The position numbers were made by a program, and so were the translations under genes. This document shows positions 8,606 to 16,642 of a DNA stretch of 64,000 nucleotides, piece after piece. The notes under the pieces are model-generated. The model did not search any database, had not been told where the DNA came from, and saw only the letters and a list, made by a program, of their open reading frames with translations. The stretch is from Paenibacillus radicibacter (GTDB lineage: Bacteria > Bacillota > Bacilli > Paenibacillales > NBRC-103111): the NCBI RefSeq assembly GCF_024721995.1, contig NZ_JANQBC010000005.1, forward strand, positions 248,001 through 312,000. Direction: 5' to 3'. The first letter of the stretch is position 1. Each line of letters opens with the position of its first letter.

Positions 8606-9265
8606 GTGATTAATATTTTGCTCGTAGATGATCATCCATCTGTAGTTGAAGGTACAAAGAATATGATTGAAAAAGAACAGGATCTTAAAGTTTCAGTCGT
8701 GTTCTCTGGGATGGAAGCCCTTGAAATTATTAAAACTCAGAAGTTCGATATTATGTTATTTGACCTAAATATGCCGGTCATTAGCGGTCTTGAACTTACG
8801 AAGCGTGTAATGGCAATTGATTCCGATACAATTGTATTGATTTATACAGGTTTTGATATTTCATCGCATTTCAATATCCTCGTAGAAGCTGGGGTTTCTG
8901 GCTTTATTTCCAAAGCGGCTTCTCGTGAGCAACTTGTCATGGGTATTCGCTGTGCACTACGTGGGGATGCGATTATTCCGTCCGTACTATTGAAACAACT
9001 TCGACGTAACGAAGTTCGTTTGACTCGAGCAGAAGGTCCTCGTCTTGAAGAGGTATCGATTAACGAGAAAGAACAAGCAATTTTGCAAGAAGTTGCACGA
9101 GGTAAGAGCAACAAAGAAATTGCTGCTAACTTATATTCAAGTCAGCGTACGGTTGAGTATAACTTGACTCGTATATTTGAAAAACTAGGTGTCAGATCCC
9201 GCTCCGAAGCAATTATGGAAGGTAGACGCTTAGGACTCATTCACGAAAAAGAGTTTGCTCTATAA
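8606..9265 (+). CDS. comA: ComA-like response regulator (NarL/LuxR family)
   Basis: A 219-residue regulator with an N-terminal receiver domain (acidic DD at residues 8-9, phospho-acceptor D53 in LFDLNMP, conserved Lys near residue 105) and a C-terminal LuxR-type HTH (NKEIAANLYSSQRTVEYNLTRIFEKLGV). The GTG start follows GGGGGGC 11 bases after comP. In Bacillus, phosphorylated ComA binds TTGCGG inverted repeats and activates srfA and other genes; TTGCGG half-sites occur here before comX and before the next gene. A terminator follows directly. Confidence 0.88.
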   Translation: MINILLVDDHPSVVEGTKNMIEKEQDLKVSVVFSGMEALEIIKTQKFDIMLFDLNMPVISGLELTKRVMAIDSDTIVLIYTGFDISSHFNILVEAGVSGFISKAASREQLVMGIRCALRGDAIIPSVLLKQLRRNEVRLTRAEGPRLEEVSINEKEQAILQEVARGKSNKEIAANLYSSQRTVEYNLTRIFEKLGVRSRSEAIMEGRRLGLIHEKEFAL

Positions 9266-9284
9266 TTTACAAAGCTTAAGGAAG

Positions 9285-9318
9285 AAACTTAGCTGCTTGA
9301 TCTGCTAAGTTTTTTTTG
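9285..9318 (+). terminator. Rho-independent terminator after comA
   Basis: AAACTTAGC (9285-9293) pairs perfectly with GCTAAGTTT (9304-9312) around a 10-nt loop, then T-run to 9317. It ends the comQXPA unit, so the SpaB_C gene needs its own promoter. Confidence 0.9.
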
Positions 9319-9324
9319 TTGGAA

Positions 9325-9394
9325 TTGCGGTAGGTCGAAAGTCGGATTGCGGTGGTTTGCGGTAATGGGTGTTTTTCCCTTTCGGTCACCGCAA
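9325..9394 (+). promoter_or_regulatory. ComA-box-like half-site cluster upstream of the SpaB_C gene
   Basis: TTGCGG occurs at 9325-9330, 9347-9352 and 9357-9362, and TTTCGG-TCA-CCGCAA at 9380-9394. The last shares its GCGGTCAC(C)GCAA core with the site at 5902 before comX. TAAAAT at 9395-9400 directly abuts it and may be a -10. Four half-sites in 70 bases, lying only here and before comX as far as I noticed, make this gene the likely direct target of the local ComA. Confidence 0.65.
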
Positions 9395-9442
9395 TAAAAT
9401 GTCGCTTTTTTAGGGTCGGTTTTCGGTGAAAAGGAGTGTGAG

Positions 9443-10426
9443 ATGGTTTACGATGTAATTAACGAAAAGTTAGTGAATAGCGAGGGGGCATTGATGATGA
9501 TAAATGGCAAAACAAGAGATTGGTTAACATTGCATATATTCTGCCACCAGCACGATCAGCAAGAAGCATTGCTTAATCAAGCTTTATTTCCAGCCATTCA
9601 TGAGCTAAAAGAACTAGGCCATTGTACAGAATGGTTTTATATAAGATATTGGGAAGGTGGCCCGCATACACGTATCCGCTTCTTAAATCCGAATCCTGAA
9701 GTGGAAACGACGATTCGCCAAGTAGCAGAACAATTTATGCGTGCAACATTTCCGCCAAGAGACGCAAAGAAACCATTGTGGAATGAGAAGACAGAGATTA
9801 TTACACTTCCGTATGAGCCTGAATACATGCGTTATGGCGGTAAAGCGGCTATGGAAATCAGTGAAAAGCTGTTTCATCAATCGAGTGAGATGACCGTCCA
9901 TGTATTGAGTGAGACAGTCGGTAATTTTGAAAAACGAATTATTATGGCGTTTGACCTCATGGTGATTACAGCGCTTTGTATGGCTGTTGAGCCGGAACGT
10001 ATTAGTGAGTATTTTGGTCAATATGCCTTGTTCTGGGGAGAGTTTATTGAGTCCAAAGAGGAGCTAGAGAAGCGGAAGAATTTAGCGCTTCAACATAAAG
10101 AAACGTTGGAATCTCGTATACATACACTCATTACGCTTGCGGAAGAGCCTTCGAAATCATCCTTTTATCAAAAATGGGTGGGTCAGTTGTACGAGGCGCG
10201 CAGCAGCTTAGAGGAACTTGCGAAGCAAGGGAAGTTACTTGACCCGCAACTCGGTGAGACATTCATCGATCGCAAAATGTTTATTAAGACGATTTCATCG
10301 ATTGCGTTCTCACACATTCATATGACGAATAATCGATTGGGCATTATCCCGGGTTATGAGTATTACTTAGGAACGATGATTCAATCAATCGCGAAGGAAG
10401 GGCGTTATGCCCGAATGTCGAGTTAA
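9443..10426 (+). CDS. Stand-alone SpaB_C (thiopeptide-type bacteriocin biosynthesis) domain protein
   Basis: A 327-residue protein matching the C-terminal glutamate-elimination domain of class I lanthipeptide/thiopeptide dehydratases. The N-terminal block WLTLHIFCHQHDQQ, then LFPAIHELKE...WFYIRYWEGGPHTRIRF, is diagnostic, and so is the C-terminal HMTNNRLGI. The large N-terminal tRNA-Glu-dependent glutamylation domain is absent, and no precursor peptide, cyclase or exporter lies nearby. Stand-alone members act either as the eliminase half of a split LanB or as pyridine synthases in thiopeptide pathways. AAGGAG is 6 bases before ATG 9443. It is flanked by terminators and by ComA-like sites. Confidence 0.8.
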   Translation: MVYDVINEKLVNSEGALMMINGKTRDWLTLHIFCHQHDQQEALLNQALFPAIHELKELGHCTEWFYIRYWEGGPHTRIRFLNPNPEVETTIRQVAEQFMRATFPPRDAKKPLWNEKTEIITLPYEPEYMRYGGKAAMEISEKLFHQSSEMTVHVLSETVGNFEKRIIMAFDLMVITALCMAVEPERISEYFGQYALFWGEFIESKEELEKRKNLALQHKETLESRIHTLITLAEEPSKSSFYQKWVGQLYEARSSLEELAKQGKLLDPQLGETFIDRKMFIKTISSIAFSHIHMTNNRLGIIPGYEYYLGTMIQSIAKEGRYARMSS

Positions 10427-10434
10427 ATGAAATG

Positions 10435-10471
10435 AAGCTGATCTAGTTATGAACTGGATCAGCTTTTCTTG
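10435..10471 (+). terminator. Rho-independent terminator between convergent genes
   Basis: AAGCTGATC pairs with GATCAGCTT (10457-10465), followed by TTCTTGTTTTT. It faces the SpaB_C gene; its reverse orientation has a weak T-rich tail and may also serve thiN. Confidence 0.8.
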
Positions 10472-10474
10472 TTT

Positions 10475-11119
10475 TTAATCTCGACTTTGGATGACGAGAA
10501 GCAGTCCACTTGCAATCTCGATGGTGCCTGTTGGTTCAAGCAAGACATTGGAGATGCCTAAGCTTTGTCCAATTTGAAGCGTAGCGTTATGTAAGGGGTA
10601 TTGGAAACCCTTTAGATTAATTCCTGTCACTTCTATTGATAAAGGCAGAAGTGAGACTTGGGTGTAGTCCCCTTTTGCAATTGAAACCTGCTCGTCAATT
10701 AGTCTAATTTCATTATGGGCGTCAATCATAACGCAAGGAGTTCCGTGGGTTAAAGCATTGCGCAGTAAGTGAATATTGGCTAAGGAATGATCGAATCTGG
10801 TACCAAGTGTGCCGAGCATTACGATAGAAGCAGGGCATTGTTCTAAAGCCCAATTGAGCGCCAGTTCAGTATCGGTATAGTCTTTATCTATGGGATCGCA
10901 GTCCATGAATTGTTTGCTTTGTTCACGAATAAGCTGCAGCTCCTCAGGCGCAACAGAATCAAAGTCACCTAGCGCTAGATCTGGTTTAAGTCCATGCTCT
11001 ATGAGGAAGAATGCACCGCGATCTGCTCCTACAAGGATATCATCAGGCCGAATCAAATCCAGTAGCCAATTGCCAAGTTGTCCACCACTGACGATTACAA
11101 TACGTCTGTCTAATGTCAT
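10475..11119 (-). CDS. thiN: Thiamine pyrophosphokinase
   Basis: A 214-residue enzyme of the usual size. Motifs are LVGADRGAFFLIEHGLKPDLALGDFDSV (residues about 31-58), DKDYTDTELAL (near 79) and LGTLGTRFDHSLANIHLL (near 99). It transfers pyrophosphate from ATP to thiamine to give thiamine diphosphate. AAGGAGATTAAC precedes the ATG. No TPP riboswitch is visible upstream. The gene stands alone on the minus strand. Confidence 0.92.
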   Translation of the reverse strand: MTLDRRIVIVSGGQLGNWLLDLIRPDDILVGADRGAFFLIEHGLKPDLALGDFDSVAPEELQLIREQSKQFMDCDPIDKDYTDTELALNWALEQCPASIVMLGTLGTRFDHSLANIHLLRNALTHGTPCVMIDAHNEIRLIDEQVSIAKGDYTQVSLLPLSIEVTGINLKGFQYPLHNATLQIGQSLGISNVLLEPTGTIEIASGLLLVIQSRD

Positions 11120-11179
11120 GTTAATCTCCTTACAACGAATTTAATCCTACATTCAACTATACCATAAGCCTAGTTTAGG

Positions 11180-11211
11180 CAAAATAAAACCGAGCTCATC
11201 GTGAACTCGGT
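11180..11211 (-). terminator. Minus-strand terminator after the YjzC-like gene
   Basis: Read on the minus strand, ACCGAG and CTCGGT form a hairpin (11189-11211) followed by TTTATTTTG. Confidence 0.6.
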
Positions 11212-11219
11212 AGTTGCAC

Positions 11220-11459
11220 TTATTTATCTCCGCGATCAACATGTCCGCGAGTTGGTGTGTTGTCTTTTCCTTGATGGTCAATTTCGCCTTCCTGTAATGA
11301 GAAGCCTTTAAGTTCCCATGTTGTTGCTCCAAGTACTAGATCAGCAGGGAAGTCGTCGCCCCGCTTTAGTGTGACTTCATGACCGTCTTCATCTGCATAT
11401 ATGCCATCGACTGATACTTTTTCATGAGACATTGGGTCCATTTCTTTGTTATTCGCCAC
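11220..11459 (-). CDS. YjzC-like small protein
   Basis: A 79-residue acidic protein with a GTG start behind AGGAGG. The middle (GIYADEDGHEVTLKRGDDFPADL) resembles the short YjzC family of Bacillus, which has the pattern G-x-Y, then a 'V-x-L-x-x-G-D-x-F-P' strand. Function is unknown. It is transcribed alone and ends in a hairpin terminator. Confidence 0.6.
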   Translation of the reverse strand: MANNKEMDPMSHEKVSVDGIYADEDGHEVTLKRGDDFPADLVLGATTWELKGFSLQEGEIDHQGKDNTPTRGHVDRGDK

Positions 11460-11539
11460 GCAAATATCCTCCTTAGCACCTACATTCTGTACATCTTAAA
11501 TTAATATTTCCGATACTTCTCCGTTTTATGAGAAGGGTA

Positions 11540-11569
11540 TTGCTTACTAGATGTAGAAAATTGTATAAT
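11540..11569 (+). promoter_or_regulatory. SigA-type promoter of the kinase/GT2/SGNH run
   Basis: TTGCTT (11540-11545), an 18-base spacer, and a perfect TATAAT (11564-11569). It lies 31 bases before the preferred ATG at 11600, which rules out the longer in-frame start at 11528. Confidence 0.6.
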
Positions 11570-11599
11570 GCTGCAACTCTATGTCGAAGTGAGGATAAT

Positions 11600-13453
11600 A
11601 TGAAGATTTTCACAAAGTTTGCGTTCCTTATTTTATTCCTTTCTATACTTGCCATGGATATTGGATTAAATATCGCACCATTTACCTATTCGGATGTAGA
11701 ACCCGTAACACTAAAGAACTGGGCCTATCGATGGGAGGAGGCACCTAAAGAAGGAACTGGAAGGCCAGCATGGTTCACAAGTACGAAAATACCGAATGAT
11801 GAGAACTGGCATCCGATTGTACTACCTAAAAATCCAGAAGATCGAAAAAACCAAAATGAACTATGGCTTAGGACTAAGATACCAGATATGACGTGGCGAG
11901 ATATGAGCTTGTCTATTCAAATATATGAGCATTATGAGATCTACACGACAAAAGGAAAGTTCTATTCTTATGGGTCGATGGACCCGACGAAACGCTTGGA
12001 TTATCCGGGCACACCACAGCGGATAATTTCACTTCCAATTGATAGTGCAGGAGACGATTTGTATATTCGTGTTTTCTCTGCATCGAGTAATATTGGAATC
12101 ATCGGTCAAGCTCAAATTGGTTCTAAAGCAGACTTTTACTTGCGTACTTTCCGAAAAGATATCGATAAGCTTGTCCTAGGTTCGTTCTATGTATTAACAG
12201 CAGTCGTGTTCTTGTATGCTTATGTACATTTTCGAAAGCAAAAATTGTTCGGATCCTTTACGTTCTTTTCCTTATTTTTCGGTATATATGCGATATGTCG
12301 TACCTCGACTGTGTATTATCTTTATGATGTACCGATTCTTTGGACCTATATTGAACTGATTTCCTTATACTTAGGGGTCGCAGGTATTACGATGTTGATT
12401 GAGCAAATCTTTATTACTCGCTCTATTCGACTCATTCGTGTGCTATGGCAATTCCATTTGGTATATGCGGCTATCTCATTCCTTCTCATTGTCACACATT
12501 TCGTAACCATTCCACAGTCTTTGGCTGCTTATCAAGTTGTGATTGTATTGACAATGATGCTGCTCTTGCATCGAATCTATTTAGAGACGAGGCGCGGCAC
12601 AGAAGGAGCAAGGGCGTTATTAACAGGAAGTATGATCGTATGTACGACAGGTATACTTGATATTATGCAAAATGTATGGAAATGGATGGATATGGTTCCG
12701 CCGTTAACTACATTCGGGTTATTCGTGTTTATTTGTATGCTGCTCGTTCAAATCATTAAGCGTCTAATGGAGCTTATGGTATATGCACAAAGTTCGAAGC
12801 GATTAACGGTGGTCTCTCAGCTTGCGGCTGGTGTTGCCCATGAAATCCGTAATCCAATTGCGGTTATATCTGGATTTGTTCAATTGATGCAGAAGAAACC
12901 CGATCAGACACAATATTTGGATCTTATATCCACAGAAGTAAAGAGAATTAATGATATAGTAAGTGATTTTTTATTCTTCGCGAAACCGATACATACGCAG
13001 ATGGTTGAAAAATATGTTCCCGAAATTGTAGAGCAGACACTTGCACTGTTTCGAGACAGTATGCAGGAGAAAGGAATAGAAATCAGGACGATTTCGGATA
13101 GTCGAATCACGAGTAATTTCTGTGAACCGAATCAACTGAAGCAAGTCTTCATCAATGTAATTAAAAATGCAATGGAATCGATGCCAAGTGGGGGATTATT
13201 AACGATAACGATGAAAGTGAATAAAAGTAACTTGCGAATACGAATTATCGATCAAGGTGTAGGTATTGCACCAGAGGAGATGCAGCGTATTGGTGAGCCT
13301 TTCTTCACGACAAAAGAAACAGGCACTGGGCTTGGACTTATGGTATGTGCCAAAATTATAGAATACCATGGCGGGAAATTGGAAATTCGTAGTAAACTAA
13401 ATAAAGGGACAACAGTCGAAATCATACTTCCTATGGAAAATCCCATGAATTGA
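11600..13453 (+). CDS. Membrane sensor histidine kinase with extracellular domain and 7TM-like region
   Basis: A 617-residue kinase. A signal anchor (residues 5-25) is followed by an extracytoplasmic beta-rich domain to about 195 (7TMR-DISMED2-like pattern), about seven membrane helices at 205-395, then HisKA (QLAAGVAHEIRNPIAVISGF, phospho-His near 415) and HATPase_c (INVIKNAMESM; DQGVGIAPEE; GTGLGLMVC). The H-box is of the sporulation-kinase/KinB-like class. No response regulator is adjacent, so it may feed a distant partner such as the sporulation phosphorelay. GAGG is 6 bases before the ATG. Confidence 0.85.
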   Translation: MKIFTKFAFLILFLSILAMDIGLNIAPFTYSDVEPVTLKNWAYRWEEAPKEGTGRPAWFTSTKIPNDENWHPIVLPKNPEDRKNQNELWLRTKIPDMTWRDMSLSIQIYEHYEIYTTKGKFYSYGSMDPTKRLDYPGTPQRIISLPIDSAGDDLYIRVFSASSNIGIIGQAQIGSKADFYLRTFRKDIDKLVLGSFYVLTAVVFLYAYVHFRKQKLFGSFTFFSLFFGIYAICRTSTVYYLYDVPILWTYIELISLYLGVAGITMLIEQIFITRSIRLIRVLWQFHLVYAAISFLLIVTHFVTIPQSLAAYQVVIVLTMMLLLHRIYLETRRGTEGARALLTGSMIVCTTGILDIMQNVWKWMDMVPPLTTFGLFVFICMLLVQIIKRLMELMVYAQSSKRLTVVSQLAAGVAHEIRNPIAVISGFVQLMQKKPDQTQYLDLISTEVKRINDIVSDFLFFAKPIHTQMVEKYVPEIVEQTLALFRDSMQEKGIEIRTISDSRITSNFCEPNQLKQVFINVIKNAMESMPSGGLLTITMKVNKSNLRIRIIDQGVGIAPEEMQRIGEPFFTTKETGTGLGLMVCAKIIEYHGGKLEIRSKLNKGTTVEIILPMENPMN

Positions 13454-13479
13454 TACATTGGATGGGGAAGTGATGCAGA

Positions 13480-14304
13480 TTGATGGAACATCCTCTAATC
13501 AGTATAGTCATACCGACGTTTAATCGTCAGCGCGAATTGGGTGAGCTTCTTGAGTCGATTGTCAGACAACGCTACACACCGCTCGAAGTGATTATCGTAA
13601 ATGATTGTGGGGATTCAATTGAGTGGGTCAATAGCTTGTATCCAGAGCTTCATATTCAGATTATGAATATGGATCATAATGTGCAGCATGTACGCGCGAG
13701 AAATGAGGGTGTGCTGCTTGCACAAGGTGAATACATCTTGTTATGTGATGATGATGATTTACTGACGGATGGACATATTGATCGAATGTTGAAAGCTCTG
13801 GAGGGCGGATATGATCTGGCTTATTCAGATGTTGAAATTGTTCATTATGTGCAAGGGAAGAAGGCAAGAATGCCCGTTACACGGCAACTATTTGCCTATG
13901 ATGATAACCTGACAGCCATGCGTCAATTCTCAACTTTTGTTCCATCTGGTTGTCTTTATCGTAAAGCGATTCACCAAGAGATTGGTGGGTTTGATGCGGC
14001 GGTATATCACTATTGGGATTGGGATTTCTATCTGCGGGTAGCCGCTAAATTTAGTGTGGTTCGTGTACCTGTTGCAAGTGTGCTGTACGCTTTTCAGCAA
14101 GGGGGAGATAACTTGTCCGATCAGCTTGATCACATGCGTCCTTATCTGAACTTGCTGTCACAGAAACATGATCTTGGGTTCTTACCCACGAAAAACTTTT
14201 TCCTACTATTAGAAGAGCCAGCAGTGAAATGTCGGAGAGTTTCATCCACACTTGTTTGGAATGGGTTGCCTTATGAATCTCGTCTTACAACAATGGGGGA
14301 GTGA
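13480..14304 (+). CDS. Family 2 glycosyltransferase
   Basis: A 274-residue GT-A enzyme. The N-terminus PLISIVIPTFNRQRELGELLESI and the LLCDDDDLLTDGHIDRMLKAL metal-binding DxD region near residue 90 are typical; YWDWDFYLRVA near 172 is the acceptor-side ED/WD motif. It has no membrane segment. The TTG at 13480 is 9 bases from GGGGAAG; an ATG at 13483 is the alternative. It follows the kinase by 26 bases and is immediately followed by an SGNH hydrolase. The sugar and acceptor are unknown. Confidence 0.85.
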   Translation: MMEHPLISIVIPTFNRQRELGELLESIVRQRYTPLEVIIVNDCGDSIEWVNSLYPELHIQIMNMDHNVQHVRARNEGVLLAQGEYILLCDDDDLLTDGHIDRMLKALEGGYDLAYSDVEIVHYVQGKKARMPVTRQLFAYDDNLTAMRQFSTFVPSGCLYRKAIHQEIGGFDAAVYHYWDWDFYLRVAAKFSVVRVPVASVLYAFQQGGDNLSDQLDHMRPYLNLLSQKHDLGFLPTKNFFLLLEEPAVKCRRVSSTLVWNGLPYESRLTTMGE

Positions 14305-14309
14305 AAAGT

Positions 14310-14975
14310 ATGCATATCATCGGATTTGGTGACAGTATTACGTCAGGTGTATATTTAGCAGAGGAAGACACGTATTTGTATAAGCTCAAGCAGCAGTTTG
14401 GCGGTACAACTACTAATGCAGGGGTACCTGGGAACAACACGAATCAAGGATTAGCTCGAATTCAGACGGATGTCATTTCGCATCAGCCTGATATTACAAT
14501 TATCGCATTCGGCATGAATGATCATTATGCAACTGCGGTGGATACACATCTCGTGGATCCAAGCACGTATAAGAGTAATTTAACCGAGATGGTCAATCAA
14601 TTACGTGCTCATGCATGTACACCTATTCTGTGTACGATATCACCGATTATTGTTGGTGATGCTTCACAGTACTATTACAATCGACATCCAGAGGCTTGGT
14701 ATCAGCATCCACTTGGCGCACAAGCTTGGATTGATGCCTATAGTGGGATTGTCCGAGAGGTTGCAGCAGAGCTCAATGTCGTACTTGCTGATATCGCCGA
14801 GCACTTTGCAAACGCATTGGCAGATGGAGAGACGTTGACGGGTCCTCAAGGACTGATTCGAAACCTGGATAATGCAGGGACAGATGATGGTGTTCACCCG
14901 ACTGCAAAGGGAAATGACTTGTATGCAGAGTGCATTGCGGTGCAAATCAATCAAATATTAGCGGATAAATGTTAA
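14310..14975 (+). CDS. SGNH/GDSL hydrolase
   Basis: A 221-residue esterase-type protein. Block I is GFGDSITSG (Ser nucleophile near residue 8), block II contains NAGVPGN, block III is AFGMNDH with the Asn/His pair, and block V is DDGVHPTAKG (catalytic Asp and His near residue 200). There is no signal peptide, so it acts in the cytosol. ATG 14310 lies 8 bases after GGGGGAG, which overlaps the stop of the glycosyltransferase. With that neighbour it could remove acyl groups from glycans or lipids; this is inference. Confidence 0.85.
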   Translation: MHIIGFGDSITSGVYLAEEDTYLYKLKQQFGGTTTNAGVPGNNTNQGLARIQTDVISHQPDITIIAFGMNDHYATAVDTHLVDPSTYKSNLTEMVNQLRAHACTPILCTISPIIVGDASQYYYNRHPEAWYQHPLGAQAWIDAYSGIVREVAAELNVVLADIAEHFANALADGETLTGPQGLIRNLDNAGTDDGVHPTAKGNDLYAECIAVQINQILADKC

Positions 14976-15001
14976 TCATCGCTTCGGCGGTGATTTTTTT
15001 T
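14974..15001 (+). terminator. Rho-independent terminator
   Basis: AATCATCGC and GCGGTGATT form a stem capped by a TTCG tetraloop, followed by eight Ts. It ends the kinase/GT2/SGNH run. Confidence 0.9.
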
Positions 15002-15002
15002 G

Positions 15003-15030
15003 TTGACAATTTCTATAATTCCGATAAAAT
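15003..15030 (+). promoter_or_regulatory. Promoter of the ABC importer operon
   Basis: A perfect TTGACA (15003-15008), a 16-base spacer and TAAAAT (15025-15030). A second possible -10 is the extended element TTGGTATAAT at 15034-15043. Confidence 0.55.
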
Positions 15031-15084
15031 AAGTTGGTATAATATATTGGTAAATTTTCGGTTGTTCATAAAGGGGAGATCGGT

Positions 15085-15924
15085 ATGATCCGAATTCGTA
15101 ATGTAAATAAATCGTTTATACAGCGCGATGGTACGCCTTTTACTGCAATTGACCATGTATCGCTTGATATTGCTAAAGGGGAGTTCGTATCACTGCTAGG
15201 TCCATCTGGTTGTGGAAAGTCCACGATCCTGAACTTAGTAGCGGGACTGGAGCCTTATGAAGAAGGCGAGATTGAAGTGAATGGAAGTCCAGTAACAGGT
15301 CCTGGACCAGATCGTGTCGTTGTTTTTCAAGAACATGCTTTATTTCCATGGCTGACGGTGCAAGAGAATGTTGCATTCGGACTCAAGCAGAAGGGCATCG
15401 GAAAGAAAGAGCGCAACGAAATTGCAATGGAGCATATGCGAACGGTACACCTGAGTAAATTTGCGGATCGTTATCCGCATGAATTATCTGGTGGAATGAA
15501 GCAGCGTGCAGCCATTGCAAGAGCACTTGCCATGGATCCTGATATTCTGCTAATGGATGAACCGTTTGCGGCACTCGATGAGCAGACACGTATTATTTTA
15601 CATAAAGAGCTAGAGCAAATATGGCTGCAAACACAGAAGACGATTTTGTTTATTACACACAACATTCGTGAGGCTGTAACGTTATCGGATCGAGTCGTTG
15701 TGATGTCAACAAGACCGGGGAAGATCAAGAAGGAATTTGCTGTACAGGCGGCTAGACCGCGCAATCAGAAGGATACTGTCCTCCATCATGTGGAGAATGC
15801 GATTCTGGAGACGTTACGAGACGAACTGGAGAAAGTCGTGAGGGAGGAAACAGGGGATGAGTATAGCATTAAGACGGGGGATCTTTCTAGTCATTCTGCT
15901 GATAGCGTGGGAGGCGGCATATAG
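15085..15924 (+). CDS. NitT/TauT-type ABC transporter ATP-binding protein
   Basis: A 279-residue ATPase of the SsuB/TauB class. Walker A is GPSGCGKST (near residue 40), the signature is LSGGMKQRAAIARAL, Walker B is ILLMDEPFAALDEQTR, and the H-loop is FITHNIREAV. It drives uptake through the next two gene products. Its 3' end overlaps the permease gene by 68 bases. Substrates in this family include taurine, alkanesulfonates, nitrate and thiamine-pyrimidine precursors; no metabolic gene is adjacent to decide. Confidence 0.88.
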   Translation: MIRIRNVNKSFIQRDGTPFTAIDHVSLDIAKGEFVSLLGPSGCGKSTILNLVAGLEPYEEGEIEVNGSPVTGPGPDRVVVFQEHALFPWLTVQENVAFGLKQKGIGKKERNEIAMEHMRTVHLSKFADRYPHELSGGMKQRAAIARALAMDPDILLMDEPFAALDEQTRIILHKELEQIWLQTQKTILFITHNIREAVTLSDRVVVMSTRPGKIKKEFAVQAARPRNQKDTVLHHVENAILETLRDELEKVVREETGDEYSIKTGDLSSHSADSVGGGI

Positions 15925-16630
15925 GCTAATTGGATGGGAAAGTTGGAAGTTTCCATCGTTATTCCAGACGTTTGAGGCGTTCTATCTAGGGTTTACCGAA
16001 GGGCAGATGCTGGAGGCAACGATATCTTCAGTACGACGATTAGTGATTGCTTTCGTGATTTCGTTATCCGTTGGAACACTGCTTGGTATTCTTTTTGCGA
16101 GATATCGGTTTCTGGATGATACGATTGGGTTCTTGGTTGTAGCGCTTCAGACTGTACCGAGTATTGCTTGGTTACCCTTTGCGATGATCTGGTTCGGATT
16201 TAACGATGTATCCGTTATTTTCATCACAGCACTGGGTGCAACTTGGACAATGGCGCTATCGGCACGAACAGGGATTAAGAATATCCCGCCGATCTATATC
16301 AAGGCTGCACAGACGATGGGCACAGGCAATGGATTCAGATTGTTCTATCAAATCTACGTGCCTGCAGCATTCCCACATCTGATGAACGGTGTTCGCGTGG
16401 CCTGGGCATTCGCATGGCGTGCACTTGTGGCAGGTGAGCTTATTGCTAAGGGTGTAGGCTTAGGGCAATTGCTTCAGGATGGTAAAGGACTAGGGGATAC
16501 TGCACTTATGTTATGTATTGTCATTATTATTGCGGTTATTGGTACAATTTCGGACCATTTCTGCTTCAAGCGTTTGGAAGAGAAGTTACTCATTCGTTAC
16601 GGGCTTGTGTCCGTGTCTAATAAATCATAA
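15857..16630 (+). CDS. NitT/TauT-type ABC transporter permease
   Basis: A 257-residue membrane protein with about six helices and the permease EAA-type loop ARTGIKNIPPIYIKAAQTMGTG. AGGGAGGAAACAGGGG precedes ATG 15857, inside the ATPase gene, so translation is likely coupled. It partners the ATPase before it and the lipoprotein after it. Confidence 0.87.
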   Translation: MSIALRRGIFLVILLIAWEAAYRLIGWESWKFPSLFQTFEAFYLGFTEGQMLEATISSVRRLVIAFVISLSVGTLLGILFARYRFLDDTIGFLVVALQTVPSIAWLPFAMIWFGFNDVSVIFITALGATWTMALSARTGIKNIPPIYIKAAQTMGTGNGFRLFYQIYVPAAFPHLMNGVRVAWAFAWRALVAGELIAKGVGLGQLLQDGKGLGDTALMLCIVIIIAVIGTISDHFCFKRLEEKLLIRYGLVSVSNKS

Positions 16631-16642
16631 GGGGAGATTATC

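Noticed and set aside
11120-11219. TPP riboswitch for thiN
   Set aside because: I looked for the CUGAGA and ACCUGA-type conserved blocks upstream of thiN (right side on the minus strand) and did not see them.
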